This document shows, piece by piece, positions 46,546-55,058 of a DNA stretch of 64,000 bases. The stretch covers positions 19,516,501-19,580,500 of the forward strand of contig NC_064442.1 in assembly GCF_023343835.1 (NCBI RefSeq). The letters run 5' to 3'. The translations under genes and the position numbers were made by a program. The notes beneath the pieces are model-generated. The model was given only the letters and a program-made list of their open reading frames with translations. It searched no databases and was not told the DNA's origin. The stretch is from Lagopus muta (taxonomy: Eukaryota; Chordata; Aves; Galliformes; Phasianidae). Every line of letters begins with the position of its first letter. The stretch's first letter is position 1.

Positions 46546-48358
46546 AGCTTCCTCTTCTCCCCCCCCAACTAGAAAATAAGTTAGGTGTAAGTCTTTTTCT
46601 TTGACTGGATATGTTGATCAGTTCAATAGATAAAAGATTAGTCAGCATCTGTGAAATAGATTGGCTATGTTAGATAGATGTTAGAATGTTAGATACAGAA
46701 GACAAAAAATGTGGTTAGGAGGAATAGGAATAAGTGATTAGATCAGCTGTGGTCAACTGATAAAACTAGGCAGAAACAGCAGATGTTGTGTGGCACACCT
46801 TGATGTCATAATGCCTTTTCCCAGATGGATTTCAGTGAGGAACAATTCAGTGCTTAAAAGCGACAAGTAACATGTAAGAAACAGAAGCACTGATTCCTGA
46901 TAGAGAATAACATCTCTGACTCCTCCAGTGTAGGTGGCTGACTAACATTTTGGTGAGTCAAGAGTATTGTTAGATCTAATGTTTCAAATGCCTGTTATTC
47001 TGGAGGTTATGCTAATAGCATATTCAGCCATATATAGCCAGTTTTTTTAGAGTGGATATTTATGTATATAAACTGCCTTATGCTACATGTTTGCATTCTT
47101 TATGGAACCACTTTAAAGAACATTTTGTTTGCTTATTGTTTTCCTGCTAGAAGAATAAGCTAAAGAAGTGTGAGAAAGAGAGTGGGATGGATATATATCG
47201 TAATTTTAAAACTGCGTACTCTCAATAAAAGTATCTGGTGGAATGACCAGGAAAGAATGACCAACAAATGTGCCTATCTTTGTTTTAGCCTCTTTGAAAA
47301 ATTTTGGAAGCAATCTTTTTTGTCATTAGTTTTATTCACCAGCATTAATCGTCCCTGTCTGAAAGCACAAAGGAAAACAGTCATCTTGCAAAATTTGCAG
47401 TCTGTACTGGAAGCCCCAGATACCTGTGCACTAGTAAAATAATCTCAGGGCTTTTTTAAAATCCTTTTCTTGTTTTACTGTGTACGGACAGGAATTATGC
47501 ATAGCGCTAGGCAAACTTACCCAAAACAGAAAAGAAGTGAGAGCATTTTGGAAGATCAGAGATACTTTTCCTACAACCTTAGATTTACCATTGTGATGTT
47601 GTAAGGGACTGTACGCTGACTCCTGTCTCGTTCACGTGCTGTCACTCAACAAAAAGGCATTGTTTAGCTCAAGTACATAGTTCAATAACAGAAACAGTGT
47701 GTGATCACACGCTAAGGCATCATCTTCTTATACTCTCCGCAGTGCACCAAAGAAATGATGATGTTTGTATGGAACCTTGTAGCACCTTTTGTTAGTTGTT
47801 TTTGAAAAAATCTTGAGAATTCTGCAATTTTTAGGAGCAAAGTACTATCTGGAAGTGATGGTGAACGTTAGAAAGGTGAAAGTTAAAATTGGCTGAAAGA
47901 AATGTGGGCAAAGTACTAGAAAGAAAGCATCAAGAGTGAATCACCATATGAATCTTCATGACTAGGGAGTTAATTAAGCTTTGTTGATGAAATCAAAGGC
48001 TGTAGCGGGGAGCTACAGATAGCCAGAACTGAAGAAGAAGTGTGGCTGAAAATGAAGCAGCAGCAGTGTTTCATGTCTTATGTATTCTTCTGCTGTGCAC
48101 AGATGAAAGGCTTTAATATTTACTTTCTGCAACATTTTTATTCTTCGTTCTTGTTCTAGACAGAAAGGACACAATAGAGTGACTTTTGTTCTTGTTAATT
48201 TCTCATGTTTCTACTTGATTTTATATTGGATTACACATGTTATGTTTTCCTCTTTTTTGTAGTTTTTGTATTAAAAGAGAAAAAAAGGAGTATTGTAATA
48301 CCAGTATTCCTCACACTGTAAAACCTTGACATTTTGCCTTTGATCTTTCTTGTTCCAG
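46546..48358. other. Intergenic 5' flank of the OR12D-like gene
   Basis: AT-rich with no repeats that I can name. A polypyrimidine tract and TTCCAG acceptor end at 48358, three bases before the OR12D-like start codon. A non-coding leader exon of that gene is therefore probably somewhere in this stretch, but I cannot place it. Confidence 0.45.
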
Positions 48359-48360
48359 CA

Positions 48361-49320
48361 ATGCTGAATCACACGGAGGTGAGCGAGTTCATCCTTTTGG
48401 GCCTCACTGACATCCAAGGGTTACAGTACTTTTTCTTCATTTTATTCCTGTTGCTCTACTTGACTAGCGTTCTGGGAAATGGTGTCATTGTGACCATGGT
48501 CATATCTCAGCCCCGGCTCCACACACCGATGTACTTCTTCCTGGGGAACCTTTCCTGCCTGGACATTTTCTACTCTACAGTTACTGTTCCCAAGATGCTG
48601 ACTGGTTTTCTCTTTGGGCGTCAGCCCATTTCTTTTGGTGGGTGCTTGGCCCAGCTCTACTTCTTCCACTTCCTGGGCAGTACTGAAGCTGTGCTCCTGG
48701 CCACCATGGCCTATGATCGCTATGTGGCCATTTGCAACCCTCTGTGCTACACCCTTGTCATGAACCCAAGGACTTGTCTGCTGCTGGCCATGGCCAGCTG
48801 GTTCCTTGGTTTTGCACATGCCGTGATGCATTCAGTCATGACCTCTCAACTGAGTTTCTGTGGCCACAACCACATTCATCACTTTTTCTGCGATATCAAG
48901 CCACTGTTGACCTTGGCCTGTAGTAGTACCAGCCTCAACATGACTCTCCTCAATGTTGTCACCACATCAATTGCTCTAGGCCCATTCATTCTCATCGTCC
49001 TCTCCTACCTCTACATCATCATCTTCCTCTTCCAGAAGGTCAGGTCCCAGGAATGTAGATGGAAACCCTTCTCCACCTGTGCCTCTCATCTTACAGTTGT
49101 GGCACTATTGTACGTACCGCTGTTCTTCAATTATACACCTCCGTCTTCATCCAGCTCCTCTAAAAGGGACATGCAAGTGTCTATTACGTACAGTGCCATC
49201 ACCCCAGCTCTAAACCCCTTGATTTACACTCTTAGGAATCAGGAGGTGAGATCAACTTTGAACAGTATGTTAGGGAGAAAACTTTCTCCTGGTGGAAAGT
49301 GGCAAGGACAAGACTCATAA
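48361..49320 (+). CDS. Olfactory receptor, OR12D-like (intact)
   Basis: The 319-residue single-coding-exon GPCR starts MLNHTEVSEFILLGLTDIQG. An earlier in-frame ATG (48334) lies upstream of a good splice acceptor (TTTCTTGTTCCAG ending 48358) and is not used. The protein has NHT glycosylation at 3-5, GN in TM1 (39-40), PMYFFLGNLSCLD (56-68), MAYDRYVAICNPLCY (116-130), HHFFCDIKPLLTLAC (163-177), SY (215-216), KPFSTCASHL (235-244) and PALNPLIYTLRN (282-293). The FHFLGSTEA-type TM3, the MHSVMTSQLSFCG segment and CDIKPLL are specific to family 12D of mammals. A Ser-rich ECL3 (six Ser after PP) is unusual. The frame is intact. It is the only plus-strand receptor here. Confidence 0.95.
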   Translation: MLNHTEVSEFILLGLTDIQGLQYFFFILFLLLYLTSVLGNGVIVTMVISQPRLHTPMYFFLGNLSCLDIFYSTVTVPKMLTGFLFGRQPISFGGCLAQLYFFHFLGSTEAVLLATMAYDRYVAICNPLCYTLVMNPRTCLLLAMASWFLGFAHAVMHSVMTSQLSFCGHNHIHHFFCDIKPLLTLACSSTSLNMTLLNVVTTSIALGPFILIVLSYLYIIIFLFQKVRSQECRWKPFSTCASHLTVVALLYVPLFFNYTPPSSSSSSKRDMQVSITYSAITPALNPLIYTLRNQEVRSTLNSMLGRKLSPGGKWQGQDS

Positions 49321-49856
49321 CTTGGTTACACCACTTCCCATATTTACAAGAGAAGAGGTCAAAAAGATTCTGTCTTACAAGAGACTGAAGAATACTCACT
49401 ATGTCACATGGAAGTTAGGAGTTCACAGCTGAGATCTAAATTGGGAGATAGTCAAGACCTTGATGTTTCTTCTGTCATTTTAGATGTCCTATCGTAACCA
49501 CTCTGATCTCTAGAAAAGACGTATATGTGTCTCTTGCAGAACCTGAGCAAAAGCAGACAGCACCGTGTAGTTCTGCTGTATAATAAAAGGAATTAAACTA
49601 CTACCTGAAAGCTTTGTTTAGAAAGCTGAATGAACCTCCTCATATAAACACTGGGTGTTCTAAGTAAACAAGCATACATTACATTTTCAATGTTGCTTAG
49701 ACTGAGAAAGATATTATCTACATTTGACTTAAGTCAACTCTTGTGAGGCATCTGTATCTTTTCACTGAGTGCAAGGGGAGCCTTACTAATAAAGCCATAT
49801 TAAAATGTAAATGTAAAAACAGTGGTGAGCACGGACAGCACATGTTTAGACAACTA
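49321..49856 (+). other. 3' flank of the OR12D-like gene
   Basis: A canonical AATAAA at 49583-49588 (in TAATAAAAGGAA), about 260 bases past the stop, is a plausible poly(A) signal. Nothing else is recognised. Confidence 0.45.
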
Positions 49857-50213
49857 TGAAGGCAGTTCCAAAAGTAACACCAGGCTATATATGACTTCTT
49901 TGTGGTCCAAGCACGACAGTCATCTCTCTTTCCAACTTGGTGTGCAGAATGGCTTTTGCCCACTGAAAGCAAAGCCTCCTGTTTCTTCTGTGGCAAATGC
50001 AACAAATAGAACGAGTATGATAACATTATTTGATAAATTCACAGCTACAAAACACTATTTTTCATCATTGGCACCACCATTAGCTACACATTCTCAACAG
50101 TGATGATTGAGAGCCCGTATGGTGTCCTCCTTGTAAAAGTCTGCATCAGTGGAGACGACCCTGCTGAACATCACCACTGCTGAAATGCTCCACCCACCAT
50201 CCCACTGTGGGGA
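49857..50213 (-). mobile_element. Mariner-type DNA transposon, 3' end fragment (Galluhop-like)
   Basis: Read on the minus strand, the piece encodes the last part of a mariner transposase. A degraded STDADFYKEDTIRALNHH, an in-frame stop, then ECVANGGANDEK and a stop replace the family's 'FY..GI..L..RW.KC....GDYVEK'. A non-coding end follows, with GGTGTTACTTTTGGAACTGCC as the terminal inverted repeat against a TA at 49855-49856. The 5' part of the element is missing and the frame is disabled, so it is a dead relic. The Galluhop name is from memory of chicken repeats. Confidence 0.7.
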
Positions 50214-50412
50214 AAGAGCAATTGCATTGTGTATCACTTCTTTTGTATATTCTTTTATTATTATTATTATTTACACTTAATTTTCAGTGCTATTAAAATG
50301 TCTTAATCTCAACCCATGAGTTACTCTTTTTTCCAGTTCTCTAGCCAGGGCAGAGTGCGGGCAGAGTGAGTGAATGACTGTGTGATACTCAGGAGCCCAC
50401 TGGATTAAACAG
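50214..50412 (+). mobile_element. ERVL-type LTR, 3' part
   Basis: GAGCAATTGCATTGTGTATC, a TTATTATTATTATT stretch, CTATTAAAATGTCTTAATCTC, CAACCCATGAGTTACTC and AGTGAGTGAATGACTGTG follow the order of the 3' half of the common bird ERVL LTR, ending near GGATTAAAC. It is an old fossil fragment that abuts the mariner piece. The same segment with its right flank recurs from 51477. Confidence 0.75.
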
Positions 50413-50890
50413 CCACTGTTTATATTGGATTTCTCCAGGGTGCCATCTTGTATACAAACATTATGTACAACGAAAAAAATGTGAATGCTCTTTTTGTAAT
50501 ACTCATTTCAGTACAAAGGGGGAAGGTGATTTTCAATTTTCTACTATATGTCATCCAGTGTCTGTGTCCTGTGTCCCTGAGTGTAACATGAAGAAATGAA
50601 GAGCGTTTGAGAATTCATTAGAAAAAATAAAAAAGAAAATGAGAGATTCTTATTGAGCATACAAGAATTTGGAGGGCTGTGATATGAATGGAGTGGATAA
50701 GGGTAGAGGTAGGAAAAGAAAGTTTGGAATGATCTACATTTTTTTGTGGAACAATTTCCACCTATCTGAAATTCACACTCAATTTTCTTTTTGCTGATGC
50801 TTTGTCATGAGCACACTAAAATGTTTGGAAAAAGGGTCTTTCAGCTCCTACTTAGAGCCAAATGATCTGAGCTTATGTCGCAGAGCTTGT
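50214..50890. repeat. Direct repeat, left copy (second copy 51477-52135)
   Basis: About 0.68 kb covering the LTR 3' part and single-copy-looking flank recurs in the same orientation about 1.24-1.26 kb further right. Matching words include GTGAATGCTCTTTTT (50481 and 51719), GTAACATGAAGAAATGAAGAGCG, and CTACTTAGAGCCAAAT. Differences are spread throughout, including small indels, so the duplication is not recent. Confidence 0.85.
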
Positions 50891-51154
50891 GGTTACTGCT
50901 CTTTTAATGACAATATTGCTGCACTATAGTCAATGGCTGTAGGTTTATCTGTTGTGTTTGACATGGCCAACTTCAACTTTGTTCTGAAACTGATCTGTTC
51001 TGCAGCTTCTGCCTCTACTACCATGCCACCAGCTTCCTTGTCTGACATCATGGGCCAATGTAGTAAGACAGCAAGCATTACTTTTGGGGCAGCCCTCTAC
51101 TTTCAGAGTAGCTTTAATGTTGGGCAATAAAATGCCAGTAAGCACATGACACGC

Positions 51155-51655
51155 TGCAATTCTGGTTAGAGCTGCAGCAGAGTTTATTTTCTTCCTGGTA
51201 GCTGACATGGCGCTGTGTTTTGGATTTAGGGTGAGAAAAATGTTGATAACGTGAATATTTATTTGTTGCAGAACAGTGCTTACAGAAAGTCAAGGACTTT
51301 TCAACACCTCATAGTGCTTTGCTGTGAGGAGGCTGGGAGTGCAGAAGAATCTGTGAGGGAATAGTATCAAGGCAGCTAACAGAAAGTGTCCACGAGATAC
51401 TCCAAACCATGTGGTCTTGCTGAACAATAAAACTGGGGTGAGTAGGCTGGGGAGGATGGGGGCACTCAGTAGGTGATGAGCAATTGCACTGCAGCACTTT
51501 TAAAAATATTCTTTCATTATTACTATTTAGCTTTGATTTTCCGTGCTGTTGAGCTGTCTTTATCTCAACCCAGAGTCACTCTGTTTTTCATTTTGCTCCT
51601 GAATCACCCTGCAGGCAGAATAAGTGAATGACTGTGCGATACTCAGTTGCACACT
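51155..51655 (+). mobile_element. ERVL-type LTR
   Basis: The order is TTCTGGTT, TTTATTTTCTTCCTGGTAGC, GCTGTGTTTTGGATTTAG, AAAATGTTGATAAC, AGTCAAGGACTTTTCA, then AATAAAACTGGGG, GAGCAATTGCACTGCAG and TCTTTATCTCAACCC. This is the full order of the bird ERVL LTR in plus orientation. About 150 bp to its left (from about 50990) also matches the sequence left of the LTR at 61630, so some internal viral or co-duplicated flank is attached. It is diverged and old, with no viral genes recognisable. Confidence 0.8.
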
Positions 51656-52135
51656 GCTTATTTTGGATTTCTTTCAGGTTCCATCTTGTATACAACAATT
51701 GAACACAATCAAAAAAATGTGAATGCTCTTTTTAAAAGACTCATTTCAATACAAAGGGGGAAGATGATTTTCAGTTTTCTACTACGTGTCATCCAGCGTC
51801 TGTGTCCTGTGTCCCTGAGTGTAACATGAAGAAATGAAGAGCGTTTGAGAATTCATTAGAAAAAAAAAAATAAATAAAAAATAGTGAGTAAGATTCTTAT
51901 TGAGTATCTAAGAATTTGGTGGGCTGTGGTAGGAATGGAGTGGATAAGAGTAGAGATAGAAAAAGTAAGTTTGAAATGACCTAGTTTTTTGTGGAACACT
52001 TTCCACTTATCTGAAATTCACATTCAGTTTTCTTTTTGCTGATGCTATGTCATGTGTACACTAAAATGTTTGGAAAAAGTGTCTTTCAGGTCCTACTTAG
52101 AGCCAAATTATCTAAGCTTATGTCACCTAACAGAG
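51477..52135. repeat. Direct repeat, right copy
   Basis: This is the partner of 50214-50890. It begins in the 3' half of the ERVL-type LTR and runs through the same flank, ending near CTAAGCTTATGTCACCTAAC. Confidence 0.85.
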
Positions 52136-52566
52136 ATTGTGATTATTGCAATGCAGATGGGAGTAGAAATAGTGTTTCCAAACAATTACAATGTGGAACA
52201 GAGGAACAATGAATTACAAAAGAAATGTTGAAATTAAAAACAACCCACATAGAACACATGTGGAATCATGTGCTACAGTCATGGAAAAATAGATTAGTAC
52301 TTGAACTAAAGACAACCTTGTAGCACTGTAAAGAGTATATTTTCCTTTATCTGTTGTATTTGACATAGCCAATTTCAACCTTGTTGAATTTCAAGAGATT
52401 CTGAGAGCTGTGGTCCAGTGTGTGTTCTAAGTAGCTCATTCCAGTGCACTAAAAGAGCAAGGCAATTCCTGCAGTCCTGGGCAGGTGAGTGGAATGATTG
52501 CTGTTTATCCCCATCTCATTTCCTTGCTAGTGGTGAACATGATCATGAATTCCCAATGGGTGCCTG

Positions 52567-52603
<37 letters not shown>

Positions 52604-53249
52604 CCACAAACGGATCAGCATGGACAGAAGGACACTCTATTTACAAGTCTCCACACAACACAGACAGCGTGAATGCCTATCTTTACTAAGAGAAAATACC
52701 CTTTGTGAGCTTATCAGTCTAGACCCTGGGTCTCTACAGTTATGGCCTCCCAGGCTGCTGATCTTTTCAATATCTGTCTTGCAGAGTCCCTTCTGTGTAT
52801 TTGGTAGCTAGACATTGGACTCACGGTGTCTCCAGTGACTTGTTTTTCCACTCTGGTTGCTCCAGTTTTTGTCCAATACAGGTCTCTCACTCCAGAATCT
52901 GGTTTTCAGGCCTCTTGTCATAATCAATGGCCTTATGTTCACTACCATACCACTTACACATATGCATACGCACAGATCAGAGGGAAAAACTTATGCCCAG
53001 AAATAGACAACCTATCTCAAGGCAGCACATTGTGCAAAGTAGTTGGAACCAGGCTTTTTCTAGCAATGCCCAGAGACAGGAAAGTAGACAACAGGCATCA
53101 ACTGAAACAAAGAGTCTGTCAGGAAACAATTACTGTGTGTGTGACAGAGCAACGGTGGATTGCTGAAGAGCTACCCAGAGAGTCACCCTCTGCAGTGTAA
53201 TTCAGAAGCCCTCTGGTCATGATCCTGGAAAATCAATACTAGATGGTCC
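52136..53249. other. Intergenic, no gene recognised; includes CA repeat
   Basis: The words around the CA repeat (GGGTGCCTGCATACAC ... GAGCCACAAACGGATCAGCA ... GGACACTCTATTTACAAG) match 62078-62150, showing that this flank is part of the larger duplication containing the OR6B-like genes. The rest (52650-53249) is missing from the other copy. The open frame at 52826-53200 has no family resemblance. Confidence 0.5.
52570..52600. repeat. (CA)n microsatellite
   Basis: About fifteen uninterrupted CA units. The duplicate at about 62084-62095 has only a short broken version. Confidence 0.9.
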
Positions 53250-53325
53250 TTCATGAGAAAGTGGATGTTGGACCAGTCAAACTCCAGAGACCCCTTATGA
53301 CCTCAAGGATTCTGTGATTCTCTGG
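53250..53325 (+). mobile_element. CR1 3' tail fragment
   Basis: GATGTTGGACCAGTCAAACT, CCAGAGACCCCTTATGACCT and AAGGATTCTGTGATTCTC: the last roughly 75 bp of a CR1. Confidence 0.7.
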
Positions 53326-53455
53326 AGGGAAAATAATTAAACAGAAAGGTAGGACAGGAAGTAATAATCAGGTGCAGTGGTTGACCAGACTCGCCAGGGG
53401 TCAGGCATCTGTATAGTGTGCTGCTTATATGATCTTGTCCTTGTAGAGTTTGTCC

Positions 53456-54427
53456 TTACATTTGGAGAGAAGAAATGGTTCTGGAAAATTTGGATATAGT
53501 GATATTTATAGAGAGAGTTTTTTTAAATGCTTTCTTCAGTTCCTGATTCCTCAGGCAGTAAATGAAGGGGTTTAACATGGGTGTGACAATAGCATACACA
53601 ACTGACACAAGTTTATTCATGTCATAAGAAGAGATTTTCTTGGGCCGGGCATACATGAAGAGAGTGGCTGAGAAGAAAATAATGACCACAGTGAGATGGG
53701 AAGCACATGTGGAGAAGGCTTTCTTCTTACTTTGTGTGGTGGGGATGTGCAGGATTGTTGTGATAATTAATAGGTAGGAGACAACAGTGATGGAGAGGGG
53801 AACAAGCAGGATGAACAAAGCCAACACAAAATCCACCATCTCTGCCACTGACACATCAGTGCAGGCAAGGTTTAGCACTGGGCTGATATCACAGAAGAAA
53901 TGGTTAATAACATGGGAACCACAAAACTCCAACTGAGAGATGAAGGAGATCTTGATCAAGGACACAGTGAACCCAGTGAACCAGGAGAGAGCTATCAGGC
54001 ATACACACATCTGGTATGTCATGATGAGGAGATAGCGTAGTGGTTGACAGATGGCCACATAGCGATCGTACGCCATGGCAGAGAGGAGGACACATTCAGT
54101 GCACATGAAAGAACTGAAGAAAAAGAGTTGGGTCATGCATCCAGCAAAGGAAATGCTCCTGTCTTCTGCAATGAAGTTTGCCAAGAGTTTGGGGACAGTG
54201 ACGGAGATGTACCAGACCTCAATGAAACACAGCTGACCAAGAAAGAAATACATGGGTTTGCAGAGTTCACGGTTTGCTTTGATCAGGGAAATGATGAGCA
54301 CGTTCTCCACCACCGTTACAACGTACGTCAGCAGCAATACTGTGAAGAGTAGAACCTTGAAGTCCACCAGGCCTGGGAATCCTAACAAGAGAAACATGTT
54401 GGTTTGGGTGGAATTCTTCTTCTCCAT
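53456..54427 (-). CDS. Olfactory receptor, OR6B-like, copy 1 (intact)
   Basis: The 323-residue receptor starts at MEKKNSTQTN (54427), the normal OR start with NST glycosylation at 5-7; an in-frame ATG 18 codons earlier is probably not used. TM1 carries EN rather than GN (41-42), typical of family 6. The other hallmarks are PMYFFLGQLCFIEVWYISV (58-76), VPKLLANF, CTECVLLSAMAYDRYVAIC (99-117), HFFCDISPVLNLACTD (156-171), KKAFSTCASHLTVV (225-238), MYARPKKI and PMLNPFIYCLRN (273-284). WYISVTVPKLL, CDISPVLNL and NPFIYCLRN are shared with human OR6B1. It differs from copy 2 at only four residues up to about residue 298, but at about nine of the last 20. Confidence 0.95.
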   Translation of the reverse strand: MEKKNSTQTNMFLLLGFPGLVDFKVLLFTVLLLTYVVTVVENVLIISLIKANRELCKPMYFFLGQLCFIEVWYISVTVPKLLANFIAEDRSISFAGCMTQLFFFSSFMCTECVLLSAMAYDRYVAICQPLRYLLIMTYQMCVCLIALSWFTGFTVSLIKISFISQLEFCGSHVINHFFCDISPVLNLACTDVSVAEMVDFVLALFILLVPLSITVVSYLLIITTILHIPTTQSKKKAFSTCASHLTVVIIFFSATLFMYARPKKISSYDMNKLVSVVYAIVTPMLNPFIYCLRNQELKKAFKKTLSINITISKFSRTISSLQM

Positions 54428-54568
54428 TCTGAGAAGTTTGTATCTAAACACTGTAGATTGAACAGAGACCTGGTAAGTCAAGGAAAACAGAAAAAAGGGG
54501 AATATAGGATAGAGGTATGAACATTAAAGGCTTTCTTTCCCCGTGGGAACTGAATAACAATTCACAAG

Positions 54569-55053
54569 TGTCACGGAGTTGACCAGATCAATCTATGTTC
54601 GTGGCAGGGGCGACAGGGCCTCTGCCCTCCCCCCCACCCCAGTCCCACAAAAATGGGAAGGAAGGAAGGGAGGAAAAAGCAGCGGCAACAATCTATGGAG
54701 GAAAACTTATTTTACTATAATATCGGAATACAAAATAACACAATATATATACAATTTAGTTGAAATTGAGATTAATAAATCAGACAAGATAAAAGAGAGA
54801 GAGTTCCTGGGACCGATTCAAACCTGGAAAGCTTGGAACAGCTAGGAAAGCACCCTCCAGCACCCACTGCCAGGCAGCAAGAGAGCGCCCCCCCACCCGG
54901 AAGGGCCAGATCCCGTGACTGCTGTAATGTACAGGGATAGGTACTTGGAATTGGGGCAGTGACACTTTAATGCCCTGTACACTACATGATGTTTTGATGT
55001 GGAATACTGAAATCCAAAAACAAAAACAAAAACAACAACATAGAACCATGACA
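54569..55053 (-). mobile_element. Solo LTR in the 5' flank of OR6B-like copy 1
   Basis: A 485 bp block bounded by TGTCACGG and CCATGACA (TG...CA ends) is flanked by the 5 bp direct repeat ACAAG (54564-54568 and 55054-55058). The paralogous flank of copy 2 has a single ACAAG (63256-63260) and no insert, so the limits are exact. A 5 bp target duplication points to the ERVL or a similar endogenous retrovirus group. A related, more diverged LTR lies at about 57876-58545. Orientation is inferred from comparison of the two. It has no internal genes; it is a fossil, but younger than the homogenisation of the two OR copies. Confidence 0.88.
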
Positions 55054-55058
55054 ACAAG

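Noticed and set aside
48334-48360. Upstream ATG adding nine residues to the OR12D-like protein
   Set aside because: A strong splice acceptor lies between it and the family-typical start MLNHT, so it is probably intronic.
54428-54481. Eighteen-residue N-terminal extension of the OR6B-like genes (also 63120-63173)
   Set aside because: MEKKNST is the standard OR start with a glycosylation site. The extension has no signal-like character.
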